DNA of 64,000 nucleotides, taken from positions 434,001 to 498,000 of the forward strand of contig JAEURR010000005.1 of NCBI GenBank assembly GCA_016788115.1. The letters are read 5' to 3'. This document shows, piece by piece, positions 51,624 to 60,795 of the stretch (positions are counted from its first letter, which is position 1; each line of letters starts with the position of its first letter). Under the pieces are notes generated by a model, which was not told where the DNA came from, searched no databases, and saw only the letters and a program-made list of their open reading frames with translations. This DNA is from Chthonomonas sp. GTDB taxonomy: Bacteria; Armatimonadota; Fimbriimonadia; Fimbriimonadales; Fimbriimonadaceae. The position numbers and the translations under genes are program-made.

Positions 51624-52679
51624 CTATTGGGCCTCGACCGCCTCTGGCTCGGGGACATCAACGACCGCCGAGGTGCGCTCAGATTTGAACGTCTCACGCA
51701 AGCGGTTTTCGATCTCTTCAAAGACGCTCGGGTTGTCCTTCAGGAACTGTCGAGCGTTCTCGCGACCCTGACCGAGTCGGACATCGCCGTAGTTGAAGTA
51801 GGTGCCCGCCTTGCCGATGATATTGCGTGCGACGGCGTTGTCGAGCACGTCGCCGGTGCGGCTAATCCCTTCGCCGTAGATCATGTCAAACTCGGCCGTC
51901 TTGAACGGCGGAGCAACCTTGTTCTTGACGACCTTCACCTTGGTGCGTGTGCCGATCTGGTCGGTTCCGACCTTGATGGCATCGGCACGTCGGACTTCGA
52001 GTCGAACCGACGCCCAGAACTTCAGAGCGCGGCCGCCGGGAGTGGTCTCGGGGTTGCCGTACATGACGCCGATCTTCTCGCGAAGCTGGTTGATGAAGAT
52101 GCAGACCGCTTTGGACTTGTTGATGCTACCGCCAAGCTTACGGAGCGCCTGGCTCATCATGCGCGCCTGGATACCGACGTGGCTATCGCCCATTTCGCCT
52201 TCGATTTCGGCCTTCGGTACGAGAGCCGCAACGGAGTCCAGAACGACGATGTCAACCGCGCCGGATCGGATGATCGCGTCCATGATTTCGAGCGCTTCTT
52301 CACCGGTCGTAGGCTGGCTGATGTAGAGTCGATCGATGTCCACCCCAAGCGCGCGGGCATACTCGGTGTCCAGCGCGTGCTCGGCGTCCACGTAGAGTGC
52401 GAGGCCACCACGGCGCTGGCACTCGGCGACGGTGTGCAAGGCGATGGTCGTCTTACCGCTCGACTCAGCGCCGTAGATTTCGGTGATCCGTCCGCGAGGC
52501 AGGCCGCCAACACCGAGGGCGATGTCCAGGCTCAGCGATCCGGTCGGAACCGACTCGATGATCTCTCGCTCGCCCGTGCCGAGACGCATGATCGCGCCCT
52601 TACCGAACGACTTTTCGACTTGGTTCAGGGCGAGCTCTAAGGCACGCTCACGATCATTGGGTGCGGTCTTTTCTGCCAA
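51624..52679 (-). CDS. recA: Recombinase RecA
   Basis: A 351-residue recombinase for homologous recombination and the SOS response. Walker A is GAESSGKTT, Walker B is [10 protein letters not shown], and the [17 protein letters not shown] and [11 protein letters not shown] loop regions are typical. No intein is present. The C-terminal acidic tail (PEPEAVEAQ) is short. A promoter with -10 TATAAT lies upstream, next to an inverted repeat. Transcribed divergently from the DUF1801-like gene at 52768. Confidence 0.98.
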   Translation of the reverse strand: MAEKTAPNDRERALELALNQVEKSFGKGAIMRLGTGEREIIESVPTGSLSLDIALGVGGLPRGRITEIYGAESSGKTTIALHTVAECQRRGGLALYVDAEHALDTEYARALGVDIDRLYISQPTTGEEALEIMDAIIRSGAVDIVVLDSVAALVPKAEIEGEMGDSHVGIQARMMSQALRKLGGSINKSKAVCIFINQLREKIGVMYGNPETTPGGRALKFWASVRLEVRRADAIKVGTDQIGTRTKVKVVKNKVAPPFKTAEFDMIYGEGISRTGDVLDNAVARNIIGKAGTYFNYGDVRLGQGRENARQFLKDNPSVFEEIENRLRETFKSERTSAVVDVPEPEAVEAQ

Positions 52680-52729
52680 TGGCTTCTCCTTACGAATCGA
52701 ACCTGTAGTGGCCCGAAATGCTAGACAAG

Positions 52730-52761
52730 ATTATAGCAGTCTTGCACATGTTGGGTACAAC
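52730..52761 (-). promoter_or_regulatory. recA promoter with overlapping inverted repeat
   Basis: On the minus strand TATAAT (52735-52730) is a consensus -10 box, with TTGTAC (52760-52755) as -35 at a long 19-base spacing. GTTG-GGTA-CAAC (52750-52761) is a 4-4-4 inverted repeat over the -35 box and could be an SOS-type operator. It also lies only six bases from the start of the divergent gene. Confidence 0.5.
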
Positions 52762-52767
52762 TGCGCC

Positions 52768-53232
52768 ATGACCAGCGACGCAAAAACCGTTGAGGAATAC
52801 CTCATATCGTTGCCTGAAGATCGTCGTGTTTCGATGGAAGCGATCCGTGACGTGGTCAGGAAGAACATCAATCCTGGATTCGAAGAAGGGATGCAGTACG
52901 GCGCGATTGGCTACTTTGTCCCGTTCTCCCTCTATCCTGCGGGCTATCACTGCGACAAGACCCAACCGCTCCCGTTCCTGGGCATCGCCTCGCAGAAGAA
53001 CCACATTGGCATCTACGCGTTCTGCCTCTACATCAATACTGAGCACCAGGCCCAGTTCATCGAGGAGTGGAAAGCGACCGGAAAGAAGCTGGACATGGGA
53101 AAAGCGTGTATCCGCGTGAAGGACTCGGATGGGGTGGCGATGGACGCGCTCGCATCCATGCTGAAGAAGATCACGGTGCAAGGATTTGTCGACGTTTACA
53201 CTCAGCTGATCCCCGCGAAGAAGCGGAAGTAG
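52768..53232 (+). CDS. DUF1801/YdhG-like protein
   Basis: A 154-residue cytoplasmic protein. The pattern YLISLPEDRRVSMEAIRDVVRKN followed by EGMQYGAIGYFVPF and later IGIYAFCLYI matches DUF1801/YdhG-like proteins, which bind small ligands such as iron complexes in some members; the function is not established. The ATG at 52768 is chosen because the open frame above it is only the antisense shadow of recA. The start lies six bases from a candidate operator. A large transporter gene follows after 24 bases. Confidence 0.75.
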   Translation: MTSDAKTVEEYLISLPEDRRVSMEAIRDVVRKNINPGFEEGMQYGAIGYFVPFSLYPAGYHCDKTQPLPFLGIASQKNHIGIYAFCLYINTEHQAQFIEEWKATGKKLDMGKACIRVKDSDGVAMDALASMLKKITVQGFVDVYTQLIPAKKRK

Positions 53233-53256
53233 CGGCTTAGGGTAAACCCAAGCCTC

Positions 53257-55665
53257 ATGCAACTGCGGTGGTTGTGGGTCGGTCTCTTGCTGCTCAGCGC
53301 GACGCTCGGTCGGGCTGAGGTGACCGTGCGCATGCTGCCGGGTCCGGGGTACGGCATCCCACCCAAAGAAGCCATCGACCCTCGAAGCTTGGCGCGCCGC
53401 GCTGTTTTTGACGCGTTCCACAAAGCCAACTCAGATGTACGGGTCGTCAACGCGGGGGGCCTTGAGCTCGTCGGTGCCCAAGCCGACTCGCTGATGCTCA
53501 TGGCGATGGCGGGAGCGAATGCTCCGGACGTTCTGTACGTTAACTTCCGGCAGTACTACAACTTTATCGATCAGGGCTTCATTCGCCCGCTCGACGATCT
53601 GATTGCCCAGAACCCGGACGTGATGGACCGGACGAGCCCGATTATCCGTAAGGTTTTGACCAGCTACAACGGGCAAATCTATTCGGTACCGTTCTTTCAC
53701 GTCGCGCTCGGCCTGAACTACCGTCGCGACTTCTTCCTCGAGGCGGGCCTCGACCCCAGTAAGCCGCCAAAGAACTGGGATGAGTTCATTGCATACGGTC
53801 GAAAGTTGGTCGAATCCGACCCGAACCGGGCCGCATTCATCTTCAGCACGCCGCAGGGATACCACTGGAGCAATTTCGTGTACCAGGCGGGCGGCGAGAT
53901 CGTCGTCCCGGGTGATGGCAAGTCCTGGAAGTCCGCGATCAACACTCCTGCAGGGGAGAAGGCGGTCGAGATGTTCCGCCGGTTGGTGCTGGAGACCTGG
54001 ATCGGCAAGGATGGCAAGCGTTACGGCCCAATGGCGCGCCTCTCCACCGACTTTTCGGGGGACATACGTCAGGGCAAAACCGCGATGTGGTTTGCGTACA
54101 CGAACGACGTCCAACTTGCGGGCGCGGTGGACATCCCGATGCAGCTCATCGGCATTTCGGCCATGCCTGCTGGCCCAGCTGGCCCCAGCAACGAGATCAA
54201 CGCGGGCATGTGGGCGATCAATGCCAACGTCAAGGATCCTGAGAAGCTCGCTGCTTGCTGGAAGTTCATCCGCTACTTCGCGGGCGACGATGCCGCCCGG
54301 GTGAGTACCGATAAGTTCGTCGAGCTCGGTATGGCGAACCAGGTCAACCCCGTGTATCTGGAGAAGTTTGGCTATCCAGACCTCGCCAAACAGGTCGATC
54401 CCGCCTATGTCCAGGCGAGCAAAGACATCTTCAAAAATGGGCACCCCGAGCCATACGGTCGCAACTGCCAGCAGGTCTATAGCGTCCTCGATAACGTTCT
54501 GGACCGCGCGCGGACGCAGCCGAACACCTCGGCGAAGGAGATTCTGGCGACGGCCGAGCGGGAGATGAACGAGAAGCTGCTGGGCTACAAACCGGCCGAC
54601 GTCATGGCGCGTCAGCGCGGCTGGGCGACCGGCATCCTCATCGCGTTGCTACTCGTGCTCGTGCCCTTGGTCGTGCGTTCGGTTCGCAGGGCACGCGCAA
54701 CGCGGGTGGTTGAGCAGGAGAGCCTTGCGGCAGGCACGGTCCGGCGCAGGGTGTACACCTTCATGGCGTTATGTCTGGGTCCCGCAGCCCTGAGCCTGCT
54801 CGTATGGAGTTACTATCCTCTCGCGAGCGGTCTGAAGATTGCATTCCAGGATTACCGCATCACCAAAGGGGCAAGCTGGGTCGGGCTGGACAACTTCATC
54901 GCCGTCTTTACGTCGCCCTTGTTCTATAAGGCGCTGACGAACAGCTTCCTGTACGTGATCCTGAGCCTCGCCATAGGGTTCCTCTTGCCTATCATGCTGG
55001 CGCTTGCACTCAATGAGATCCCCCGGTTCAAGACGCTCTTCCGAACGCTCTTCTACCTCCCGGCGATGACGAGTCCCATCGTGATTTCGCTGCTGTGGCG
55101 GCAGATGTACGACAAGACGGACCAAGGGCTGCTGAACACGCTCTTGCTACCCATCATCGACACGATCAATCCGATCGTTACGTGGGTTGGCCTTGAGCCA
55201 ATCGCCAAGGCGCACGACTGGCTCGGAGATCCGTCTCTCGCGATGTTTGCCGTCGTGTTGCCTGGTATCTGGGCGGGCGCGGGTCCCGGTTCGATCCTGT
55301 ACCTGGCCGCACTCAAGAACATCCCCTCGGAGCGGTACGAAGCTGCCGATCTTGACGGCGCTTCGTGGTGGAGCAAGATCCTCTTCATCACCATGCCGGG
55401 GCTGAAGCCGCTCATCCTCATCAACTTGCTCGGGGTGTTCATCGCCGGATTCAAGGCGATGGAGAATATCTTCGTCTTGACCTTTGGTGGACCGCTCTAC
55501 GCGACTCAGACGATCGGCCTGGAAATCTGGCAGAACGCGTTTATGTATCTGAAGTTCGGATACGCCACCGCCGCCGCGTGGGTGATGGGCGCGATCCTCA
55601 TCGGGTTCACGGTGATGCAGATCCGCAGCCTGCTCAAGATGCGATTCACGACGGCGAAGTTTTAG
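53257..55665 (+). CDS. Sugar ABC transporter: substrate-binding protein fused to permease
   Basis: An 802-residue fusion. Residues 1-22 are a signal peptide. Residues 25 to about 435 form a family 1 extracellular solute-binding protein (for example GANAPDVLYVNFRQYYNF). A helix at about 453-473 (GWATGILIALLLVLVPLVV) leads to a MalF/UgpA-like permease (about 495-802) with six helices. The EAA motif for ATPase contact reads YEAADLDGASWWSKI. The two functions are normally separate proteins. A second permease and the ATPase are not adjacent: the next gene is the convergent glyS, overlapping by four bases. Confidence 0.9.
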   Translation: MQLRWLWVGLLLLSATLGRAEVTVRMLPGPGYGIPPKEAIDPRSLARRAVFDAFHKANSDVRVVNAGGLELVGAQADSLMLMAMAGANAPDVLYVNFRQYYNFIDQGFIRPLDDLIAQNPDVMDRTSPIIRKVLTSYNGQIYSVPFFHVALGLNYRRDFFLEAGLDPSKPPKNWDEFIAYGRKLVESDPNRAAFIFSTPQGYHWSNFVYQAGGEIVVPGDGKSWKSAINTPAGEKAVEMFRRLVLETWIGKDGKRYGPMARLSTDFSGDIRQGKTAMWFAYTNDVQLAGAVDIPMQLIGISAMPAGPAGPSNEINAGMWAINANVKDPEKLAACWKFIRYFAGDDAARVSTDKFVELGMANQVNPVYLEKFGYPDLAKQVDPAYVQASKDIFKNGHPEPYGRNCQQVYSVLDNVLDRARTQPNTSAKEILATAEREMNEKLLGYKPADVMARQRGWATGILIALLLVLVPLVVRSVRRARATRVVEQESLAAGTVRRRVYTFMALCLGPAALSLLVWSYYPLASGLKIAFQDYRITKGASWVGLDNFIAVFTSPLFYKALTNSFLYVILSLAIGFLLPIMLALALNEIPRFKTLFRTLFYLPAMTSPIVISLLWRQMYDKTDQGLLNTLLLPIIDTINPIVTWVGLEPIAKAHDWLGDPSLAMFAVVLPGIWAGAGPGSILYLAALKNIPSERYEAADLDGASWWSKILFITMPGLKPLILINLLGVFIAGFKAMENIFVLTFGGPLYATQTIGLEIWQNAFMYLKFGYATAAAWVMGAILIGFTVMQIRSLLKMRFTTAKF

Positions 55666-57803
55666 CCTTCGATGACGAGTGCGGTGAAGTCGCCGTAGCT
55701 CAGCAGCAGGTCGCTGACCTCTGCGAGCAGGGACAGACGAGCATCTCGGACCTTGGTGTCGTCCACCATGACCATCGTCGCCTCGAAGAACGCATTGATG
55801 GGCCCTTGGAGTGCGCGCACGGAGTCGAGTGCCGCATCGATATCTTCACCGAGCGGGATCGCCTGCATGGCCGCATCGCGCAACGCCACGCCCTCGGCAG
55901 AATCCAGACTCGCGACATCGACCGCTGCAAGACCGTTGCGCTGGATCGCAATCCCCTTCTTCTCCGCGGCGCGCACGATATTGATGGGTCGCGTGGCCGC
56001 CTGTACAAACTCAACCACCGGTGCGAGCTGGCTCAGGGCCTCGACGCGGCCCGCGATAAGTGTCGGATTTGCCAGGGTCGTTAGGTCGTCGGCGAGGGCG
56101 GCCTGCACGATGTCGTGCCGGACTTCTTCGAACGCGACTTCGTATCGGCCCTTGAAGATGGGGACAAGCGCAGCGCGCATGGATTCGGCATTGTGTGGAA
56201 GCGAGTGCGCCAGATACTGCTCGCTCGCGTAGTCAAACCAACGATCTGCCGAACCCGGCAGGCCGGCCTCGATGACGAGGTTCACAGCGCGGCGCAGGCC
56301 GAATGGATCGCTTGATCCGGTGGGAGTCAAACCAACCCCGAGGTAGCCCGCGAGCTTGTCAATCTGGTCTGCCACGCAGACGCAGACCGCGAGCTGCTCA
56401 CCGAGGGTGTCGGCGGGAAGGTTGCTGGAAAGCCGATACTGGCCAGCGATAGCATCGGCCACCGGACCGGGCAACCCGGCTTGGCGGGCGTATTCTCCGC
56501 CTATGACCCCTTGGAGGGACGAGAGCTCGCTGACCAAGCCCGTGCTGAGGTCCGCCTTTGCGTACAGACCCGCCATGCTTGCTTGATCGCCTGCGGTCTC
56601 TCCGATCCAGTCCGTGGCAATGCGCCGGGCGAGTGCGGCCAGCCGGTCGCAGCGCAATCGGACCGAGCCCAGCTCCTCTTGGAACATCATCGCTTCGGTG
56701 CGTTGCAGGAACTCGTCGAAGGTCCGCTTGCGGTCCTCGTCGTAGAAAAACTTGGCATCATTGAACCGGGCGTTGAGGACCCACTCATACCCCTCGCTCA
56801 CGGCGTCTGGGTGTCCCGAGTTACGAACGGCGATGAAGTGCTGGGTGAGCTTGCCGTCGCCGCTGCGCACGGGGAACGTCCGCTCATGCTTGGCCATCGC
56901 GGTGATCAGGACAGGTTCGGGCAATATCATGAACTCTTCCCGGAAGGTCCCCAAGACGGGCATCGGCCACTCCGTGAGGAAGACGTTCTCGTCCACCAGC
57001 ATATCGTCGAATTCGACCATCCCGGGGGCGATTTTGCGCGATTCGTCTCGGATCATCCGCTCGCGGAGGATCGGATCGGGCTCGACGAACCGCTCGCGCA
57101 AGCCAGAAAGCAGCTCTGCCAGCGTCTTCGCTTGAAAAGTGGTGGGGGACATGAACCGGTGACCCACGGAACTCGAACCCGACTCGACAGTTTCGATCGA
57201 AAAGGATACAGGAGCATGGTCGTAAACTGCGAGGATCCATCGGATCGGCCGGGCGAACCGCATCTTGGCGGTGCCCCAGCGCATCGACTTGGGAAATGTG
57301 AGGGCGCAGATCGCGTCCGGCAAGATTTTTGTCAACAACTCCGCGGTCGGTTGGCCCTCGTTCTTCTTGCGAATCCACACGTACTCGCCGTCGTTGGTTA
57401 CCGAATTTGGGTCTACGCCTTGCGATTTGCAGAAGCCGAGCAATGCGCCCGTCGGAGCATTAGCAGCGTCAAATGCGACTTTCACAGACGGTCCACGCAC
57501 TTCCTTCTCGCTGTCTGGCTGTCGCTCGACAACCGATGAGATACCGACGATCAATCGCCGGGGGGTCGCGTACGTCTGGACCTCTCCATGGCTGATGTTT
57601 GCCTCGGCCAAGCGCGAAGTAATGTTCTTGGCGAGGTCGTCCATGGCTTGGCGGACCGCCATGGCTGGTAGCTCTTCGCAACCCAATTCAAGAACGAGCT
57701 CACGTAGGACGGCGACGCCCACCGAAGGGGGCTCCTGTTGGGGCTGGCCTACCGGCATGTACTCGGTTTCTGTGCGATCAAGGTCGGCAACGCGTTCAGA
57801 CAT
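55662..57803 (-). CDS. glyS: Glycyl-tRNA synthetase beta subunit
   Basis: About 713 residues. The start at 57803 (MSERVADL) and another ATG at 57758 are both possible; the conserved core begins LVLELGCEELPA just after. The open frame goes further up to 57896, but without a ribosome site. The HD-like and anticodon-binding regions are present, with KRTFDEFLQRTEAMMFQEELG and ALRRAVN-like DPFGLRRAVNLVIE segments. GlyS pairs with the alpha subunit GlyQ to charge tRNA-Gly; glyQ is not in the window. The gene is divergent from the small secreted protein at 57921. Confidence 0.93.
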   Translation of the reverse strand: MSERVADLDRTETEYMPVGQPQQEPPSVGVAVLRELVLELGCEELPAMAVRQAMDDLAKNITSRLAEANISHGEVQTYATPRRLIVGISSVVERQPDSEKEVRGPSVKVAFDAANAPTGALLGFCKSQGVDPNSVTNDGEYVWIRKKNEGQPTAELLTKILPDAICALTFPKSMRWGTAKMRFARPIRWILAVYDHAPVSFSIETVESGSSSVGHRFMSPTTFQAKTLAELLSGLRERFVEPDPILRERMIRDESRKIAPGMVEFDDMLVDENVFLTEWPMPVLGTFREEFMILPEPVLITAMAKHERTFPVRSGDGKLTQHFIAVRNSGHPDAVSEGYEWVLNARFNDAKFFYDEDRKRTFDEFLQRTEAMMFQEELGSVRLRCDRLAALARRIATDWIGETAGDQASMAGLYAKADLSTGLVSELSSLQGVIGGEYARQAGLPGPVADAIAGQYRLSSNLPADTLGEQLAVCVCVADQIDKLAGYLGVGLTPTGSSDPFGLRRAVNLVIEAGLPGSADRWFDYASEQYLAHSLPHNAESMRAALVPIFKGRYEVAFEEVRHDIVQAALADDLTTLANPTLIAGRVEALSQLAPVVEFVQAATRPINIVRAAEKKGIAIQRNGLAAVDVASLDSAEGVALRDAAMQAIPLGEDIDAALDSVRALQGPINAFFEATMVMVDDTKVRDARLSLLAEVSDLLLSYGDFTALVIEG

Positions 57804-57920
57804 GGGAGCGGCGAGTTTACCTGCCCCTACTTTGAGCCGATCTGAGCACGCCGACGCCTCGGACTGTGTAAACTGCGGCGAGCCGAAAGGCAACATCAGG
57901 ATTTTCAGGAGATGAACTGC

Positions 57921-58436
57921 ATGAAGCGAACGCTCGTACTTCTCGCCACGGCCGCGATGGCCAGCTTGTCATTAGCACAACCGACCGTCGGAGGCATCGA
58001 TGCCACCGGCCTTCGACTTCGACTTGGTGCGGTCTATCCGCTCGAAGGCGCAACCCGAAAGATCACGGGCAACATGCTTGCCATCGGTCTCGACTTCCCG
58101 GTTCGTTCGCTCGCGAAGACCGGCGAAGCCTATCTCAGCGCCGACTGGTACGGCAAGAGCGGCAGCGGTGCCAAGGGCAACATCTTCCCGGTGCTGTACA
58201 ACCAGCGCATCAACGTCGACAAGGATCCGGAGGCGACTCAGCGCACCTACATCATGGTGGGTGCTGGAATCGCCCACATCGACGTCAAGAAGGCTAAAAC
58301 CGCTTATGCCATGCGATTCGCACTGGGCAAGGAACTCAGCGACACCGTGTTCGCCGAGGGCGGACTGCTGTGGACGACTGATGGCGGCGGCGTGAAGGGG
58401 AACGCATTTGGGTTCTTCCTCGGCTATCGCTTCTAG
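57921..58436 (+). CDS. Small secreted beta-barrel-like protein
   Basis: A 171-residue protein with a signal peptide (MKRTLVLLATAAMASLSLAQ) and a beta-rich body. The last residues GFFLGYRF end in phenylalanine, as outer-membrane barrels do, and alternating strands such as AYLSADWYGKSG and TYIMVGAGIAHI support an eight-stranded barrel. I choose the second ATG, at 57921, because AGGAG (57907-57911) stands nine bases before it; the ATG at 57912 directly touches that site. The family is not recognised. A strong hairpin follows the stop. Confidence 0.7.
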   Translation: MKRTLVLLATAAMASLSLAQPTVGGIDATGLRLRLGAVYPLEGATRKITGNMLAIGLDFPVRSLAKTGEAYLSADWYGKSGSGAKGNIFPVLYNQRINVDKDPEATQRTYIMVGAGIAHIDVKKAKTAYAMRFALGKELSDTVFAEGGLLWTTDGGGVKGNAFGFFLGYRF

Positions 58437-58450
58437 GATCGACTGACACT

Positions 58451-58481
58451 CGCTGCCCCGAGCCTTATGGCCGGGGCAGCG
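58451..58481 (+). terminator. Strong hairpin after the barrel-like gene
   Basis: CGCTGCCCCG (58451-58460) pairs fully with CGGGGCAGCG (58472-58481), and an inner GCC/GGC pair closes a TTAT loop. The T-run after it is weak (TGTGTTTG), so it may end transcription inefficiently. Confidence 0.65.
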
Positions 58482-58542
58482 CTGTGTTTGACCCCTGTGA
58501 AACCTGGCACCGGTCCGTGCGTTATGTAAGGTGAGGGACCTT

Positions 58543-59469
58543 ATGAAATTCTGGCTCGCATTGTGCGTTCTCCTGTGCGCTGCGTTCGGTGTCGCGCAGT
58601 TCGACATGCAGGGCAAACCGGTGGTCCGCTGGAGCACCTACTCCTCGGGCACGCAGTGCAATGCCACGAAGTACTCGGCGGTCGCTCTGGCGACAGAAGG
58701 TGACTTCCAACGTTACTGGCAGCAGAACCTGCAAGGGTGCGCACCGACCGACGTCGACTGGAACACCGAACAGATCTTCGCGATCCACCTGGGCAGACGC
58801 ACATCCGGCGGCTACCGGGTGTTTGTCCAATCCATCGAGCTGGAGCAGAACACGCTTTGGGTGCGCTACGTCGAAGAGACCCCCGCGCGGGGGAGCGCGA
58901 CCGCAAGTGTGATGACCTCGCCCTACGTGCTCATCCGCATCAAGCGCACTTCGGGCGTTCCCCGGTTCGTGGGCACCCTGCGCGAGAGTCGGACCATCTA
59001 TGCGCCGGTCCCCGACTGTCGATGCTCGCGCGGTTGCCTCGCGAACTGCGCCTGCGCCTGTCACCGGCAAGTCGACTACCCTCAGATCGTTCCATACCGC
59101 ACGCTCTGGAACGGCCAATACTCGGGTGCACTCTCGCAGATGCATGTGATCATGCGCAGTCAGCGGGAGTACGCCCACTATGGCAACCAGTACTTCTCGG
59201 GCCAAGAACTGCCGGATGTGGACGTCGATTGGGACCGCGAGAACCTGATCGCCATCCACCTTGGGCGTCGATACACCGCAGGCTACGGCGTGCGAGTCAT
59301 CGACGTGCAGCAGATCAACCGGGGCCAGATCACGGTCAACTACTATGAGGAGACCGCGCCGATGTTCGCGAAGCAAGACAGCACAAGCCCGTTTGTCTGG
59401 ATTCGGATTCCACGTGGAATCGGCACCATCCAAGTCATCAAGGCACCCGGCAAGCCGCTGGGGCAGTGA
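58543..59469 (+). CDS. Secreted PrcB-like protein with two tandem domains and a cysteine-rich linker
   Basis: A 308-residue protein. I choose ATG 58543, with AGGTGAGGG at 58529-58537, over an in-frame GTG at 58531. A signal peptide (about 1-20) is followed by two copies of a domain resembling the PrcB C-terminal domain: each has IFAIHLGRR or LIAIHLGRR, a GGYRV/GYGV strand and a YVEETP or YYEETA end. Between them (about residues 156-176) a short linker holds six cysteines in 15 residues (CRCSRGCLANCACAC), which could bind metal or form disulfides. The function is unknown; PrcB is an accessory factor of a surface protease in other bacteria. Confidence 0.75.
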   Translation: MKFWLALCVLLCAAFGVAQFDMQGKPVVRWSTYSSGTQCNATKYSAVALATEGDFQRYWQQNLQGCAPTDVDWNTEQIFAIHLGRRTSGGYRVFVQSIELEQNTLWVRYVEETPARGSATASVMTSPYVLIRIKRTSGVPRFVGTLRESRTIYAPVPDCRCSRGCLANCACACHRQVDYPQIVPYRTLWNGQYSGALSQMHVIMRSQREYAHYGNQYFSGQELPDVDVDWDRENLIAIHLGRRYTAGYGVRVIDVQQINRGQITVNYYEETAPMFAKQDSTSPFVWIRIPRGIGTIQVIKAPGKPLGQ

Positions 59470-59502
59470 TCCTGAGTCCAGTCTGCTAAAATAACTGCCT
59501 AC

Positions 59503-60795
59503 ATGGGAAGCGGGGGTTCCTGGCAGTGGTTCGTAAGCATCTTGCTTGTACTCAGCAACGCCATGTTTGTGGCCGCCGAGTACGGACTGGTGGGGGCGCG
59601 GCGTAGCCGTATCGAATCACTCGCAAAGGCGGGAAGCCGGTCGGCCCGGATCCTCTTGGCCGAGATGGCAAACACTCCCCGGTACATCGCTTCCATCCAG
59701 ATCGCAATCACGATGGTCGGCATCGGAATGGGCGCGATCACCGAGCCGGTCTTCACCGAGGCGATCTCCGGATGGTTGGGTAGCAGCGTCAATCGTGGCG
59801 TGAGCGTCGCCTGCTCGCTGGTTCTCGTGACCTTCGTCATGGTGGTCGTGGGCGAGCTCGTACCGAAGTACGTCAGCTTGCAGCACGCCGAGCGAGTCGC
59901 CGTCGTCACGATTGTGCCGCTGAAGGTGTTTACGACGGCCCTGTCGCCGTTGGTGTGGCTCGTGCAAGTCTCTGGCCGCGGGATTCTGAAGCTGATTCGA
60001 GTCGAGGCGAACCCGGACAACGCAAAACTCTCGAAGGAAGAGTTGATGCTCCTTGTGCGATCGGGTACGAGCGAGGGCGCACTCGAAGAGGAGCACGCAA
60101 GCGTCGTGAGCAAAGCGCTGCGGTTCGACGAGCTCGACGCGGACGACGTGATGATCCACCGCCTGGACATGAAGTGGCTTTCGCTCGAGACGCCCAAAGA
60201 GTCGCTGCTCGTGGAGATGGCTAAGTGCGGGCACAGCCGCGTGCCGGTGTGCCGCGAGGACCTGGACGACATCGTCGGGATCCTCTATGCAAACGATCTT
60301 CTCCGTCACTGGGGCGATGCCGATTTTGAGCTTGAGAAGCACCTGCGTCCCGTCGAAGTGGTCCCCGAAAACCTCAGCCTAAACCGCATCGTCTCCCGCA
60401 TGCGCGAATCGCGCACTCACCTGGTCATCGTCGTGGACGAGTACGGCGGAACGAGCGGACTCATCACGCTGGAGGATGTCGTCGAAGAGGTCTTCGGTGA
60501 GATGGACGACCAAGTCGAAGCCGAGCGACCTGCTATCGAGAAGGTCGCGGAACGACGCATCAGCATGCGCGCTGACGTGCGATACGATGAGTTGCTTGAG
60601 TTCCTCGGTCGCGAAGACGACTCCAGTGATATCTCGACCGATACGCTGGCCCAGGTCATGATCGATCAGCTTGGCCGAATGGCCAAGTTGGGCGACTCGG
60701 TCGCGACGGAGTTGGGCACCCTGCGGGTCGAGAACATGGCCCGGCGACGCATCACCCGGATCGGGCTTCAGCTCGTGCGGGACGAAGACTCGTAG
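59503..60795 (+). CDS. CNNM/CorC-type transporter-associated protein (DUF21-CBS-CorC_HlyC)
   Basis: A 430-residue membrane protein. DUF21 (about 1-190) has three helices (about 8-30, 65-85, 100-122). Two CBS repeats follow (about 210-325, for example DDIVGILYANDLL and GTSGLITLEDVVEEVFG), then a CorC_HlyC domain (about 345-430) with YDELLEFLG and LGDSVATELGTLRVE. Such proteins are linked to magnesium or cobalt export; the older name hemolysin is misleading. The 3' end overlaps the convergent phoU gene by 28 bases. Confidence 0.92.
   Translation: MGSGGSWQWFVSILLVLSNAMFVAAEYGLVGARRSRIESLAKAGSRSARILLAEMANTPRYIASIQIAITMVGIGMGAITEPVFTEAISGWLGSSVNRGVSVACSLVLVTFVMVVVGELVPKYVSLQHAERVAVVTIVPLKVFTTALSPLVWLVQVSGRGILKLIRVEANPDNAKLSKEELMLLVRSGTSEGALEEEHASVVSKALRFDELDADDVMIHRLDMKWLSLETPKESLLVEMAKCGHSRVPVCREDLDDIVGILYANDLLRHWGDADFELEKHLRPVEVVPENLSLNRIVSRMRESRTHLVIVVDEYGGTSGLITLEDVVEEVFGEMDDQVEAERPAIEKVAERRISMRADVRYDELLEFLGREDDSSDISTDTLAQVMIDQLGRMAKLGDSVATELGTLRVENMARRRITRIGLQLVRDEDS

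Noticed and set aside
57165-57185. GGGTTCGAGTTCC on the minus strand, like a tRNA T-arm
   Set aside because: It lies within glyS coding sequence, the stem does not pair, and no acceptor or anticodon arms are near.
56481-57539. A 352-residue open frame on the plus strand
   Set aside because: It is antisense to glyS, which is clearly the real gene.
59406-59421. GATTCCACGTGGAATC, a palindrome resembling parS
   Set aside because: It lies inside a coding region, and the bases just outside the CACGTG core differ from parS at the positions that matter (GTT/AAC). One such 16-base palindrome is expected by chance in about 64 kb.
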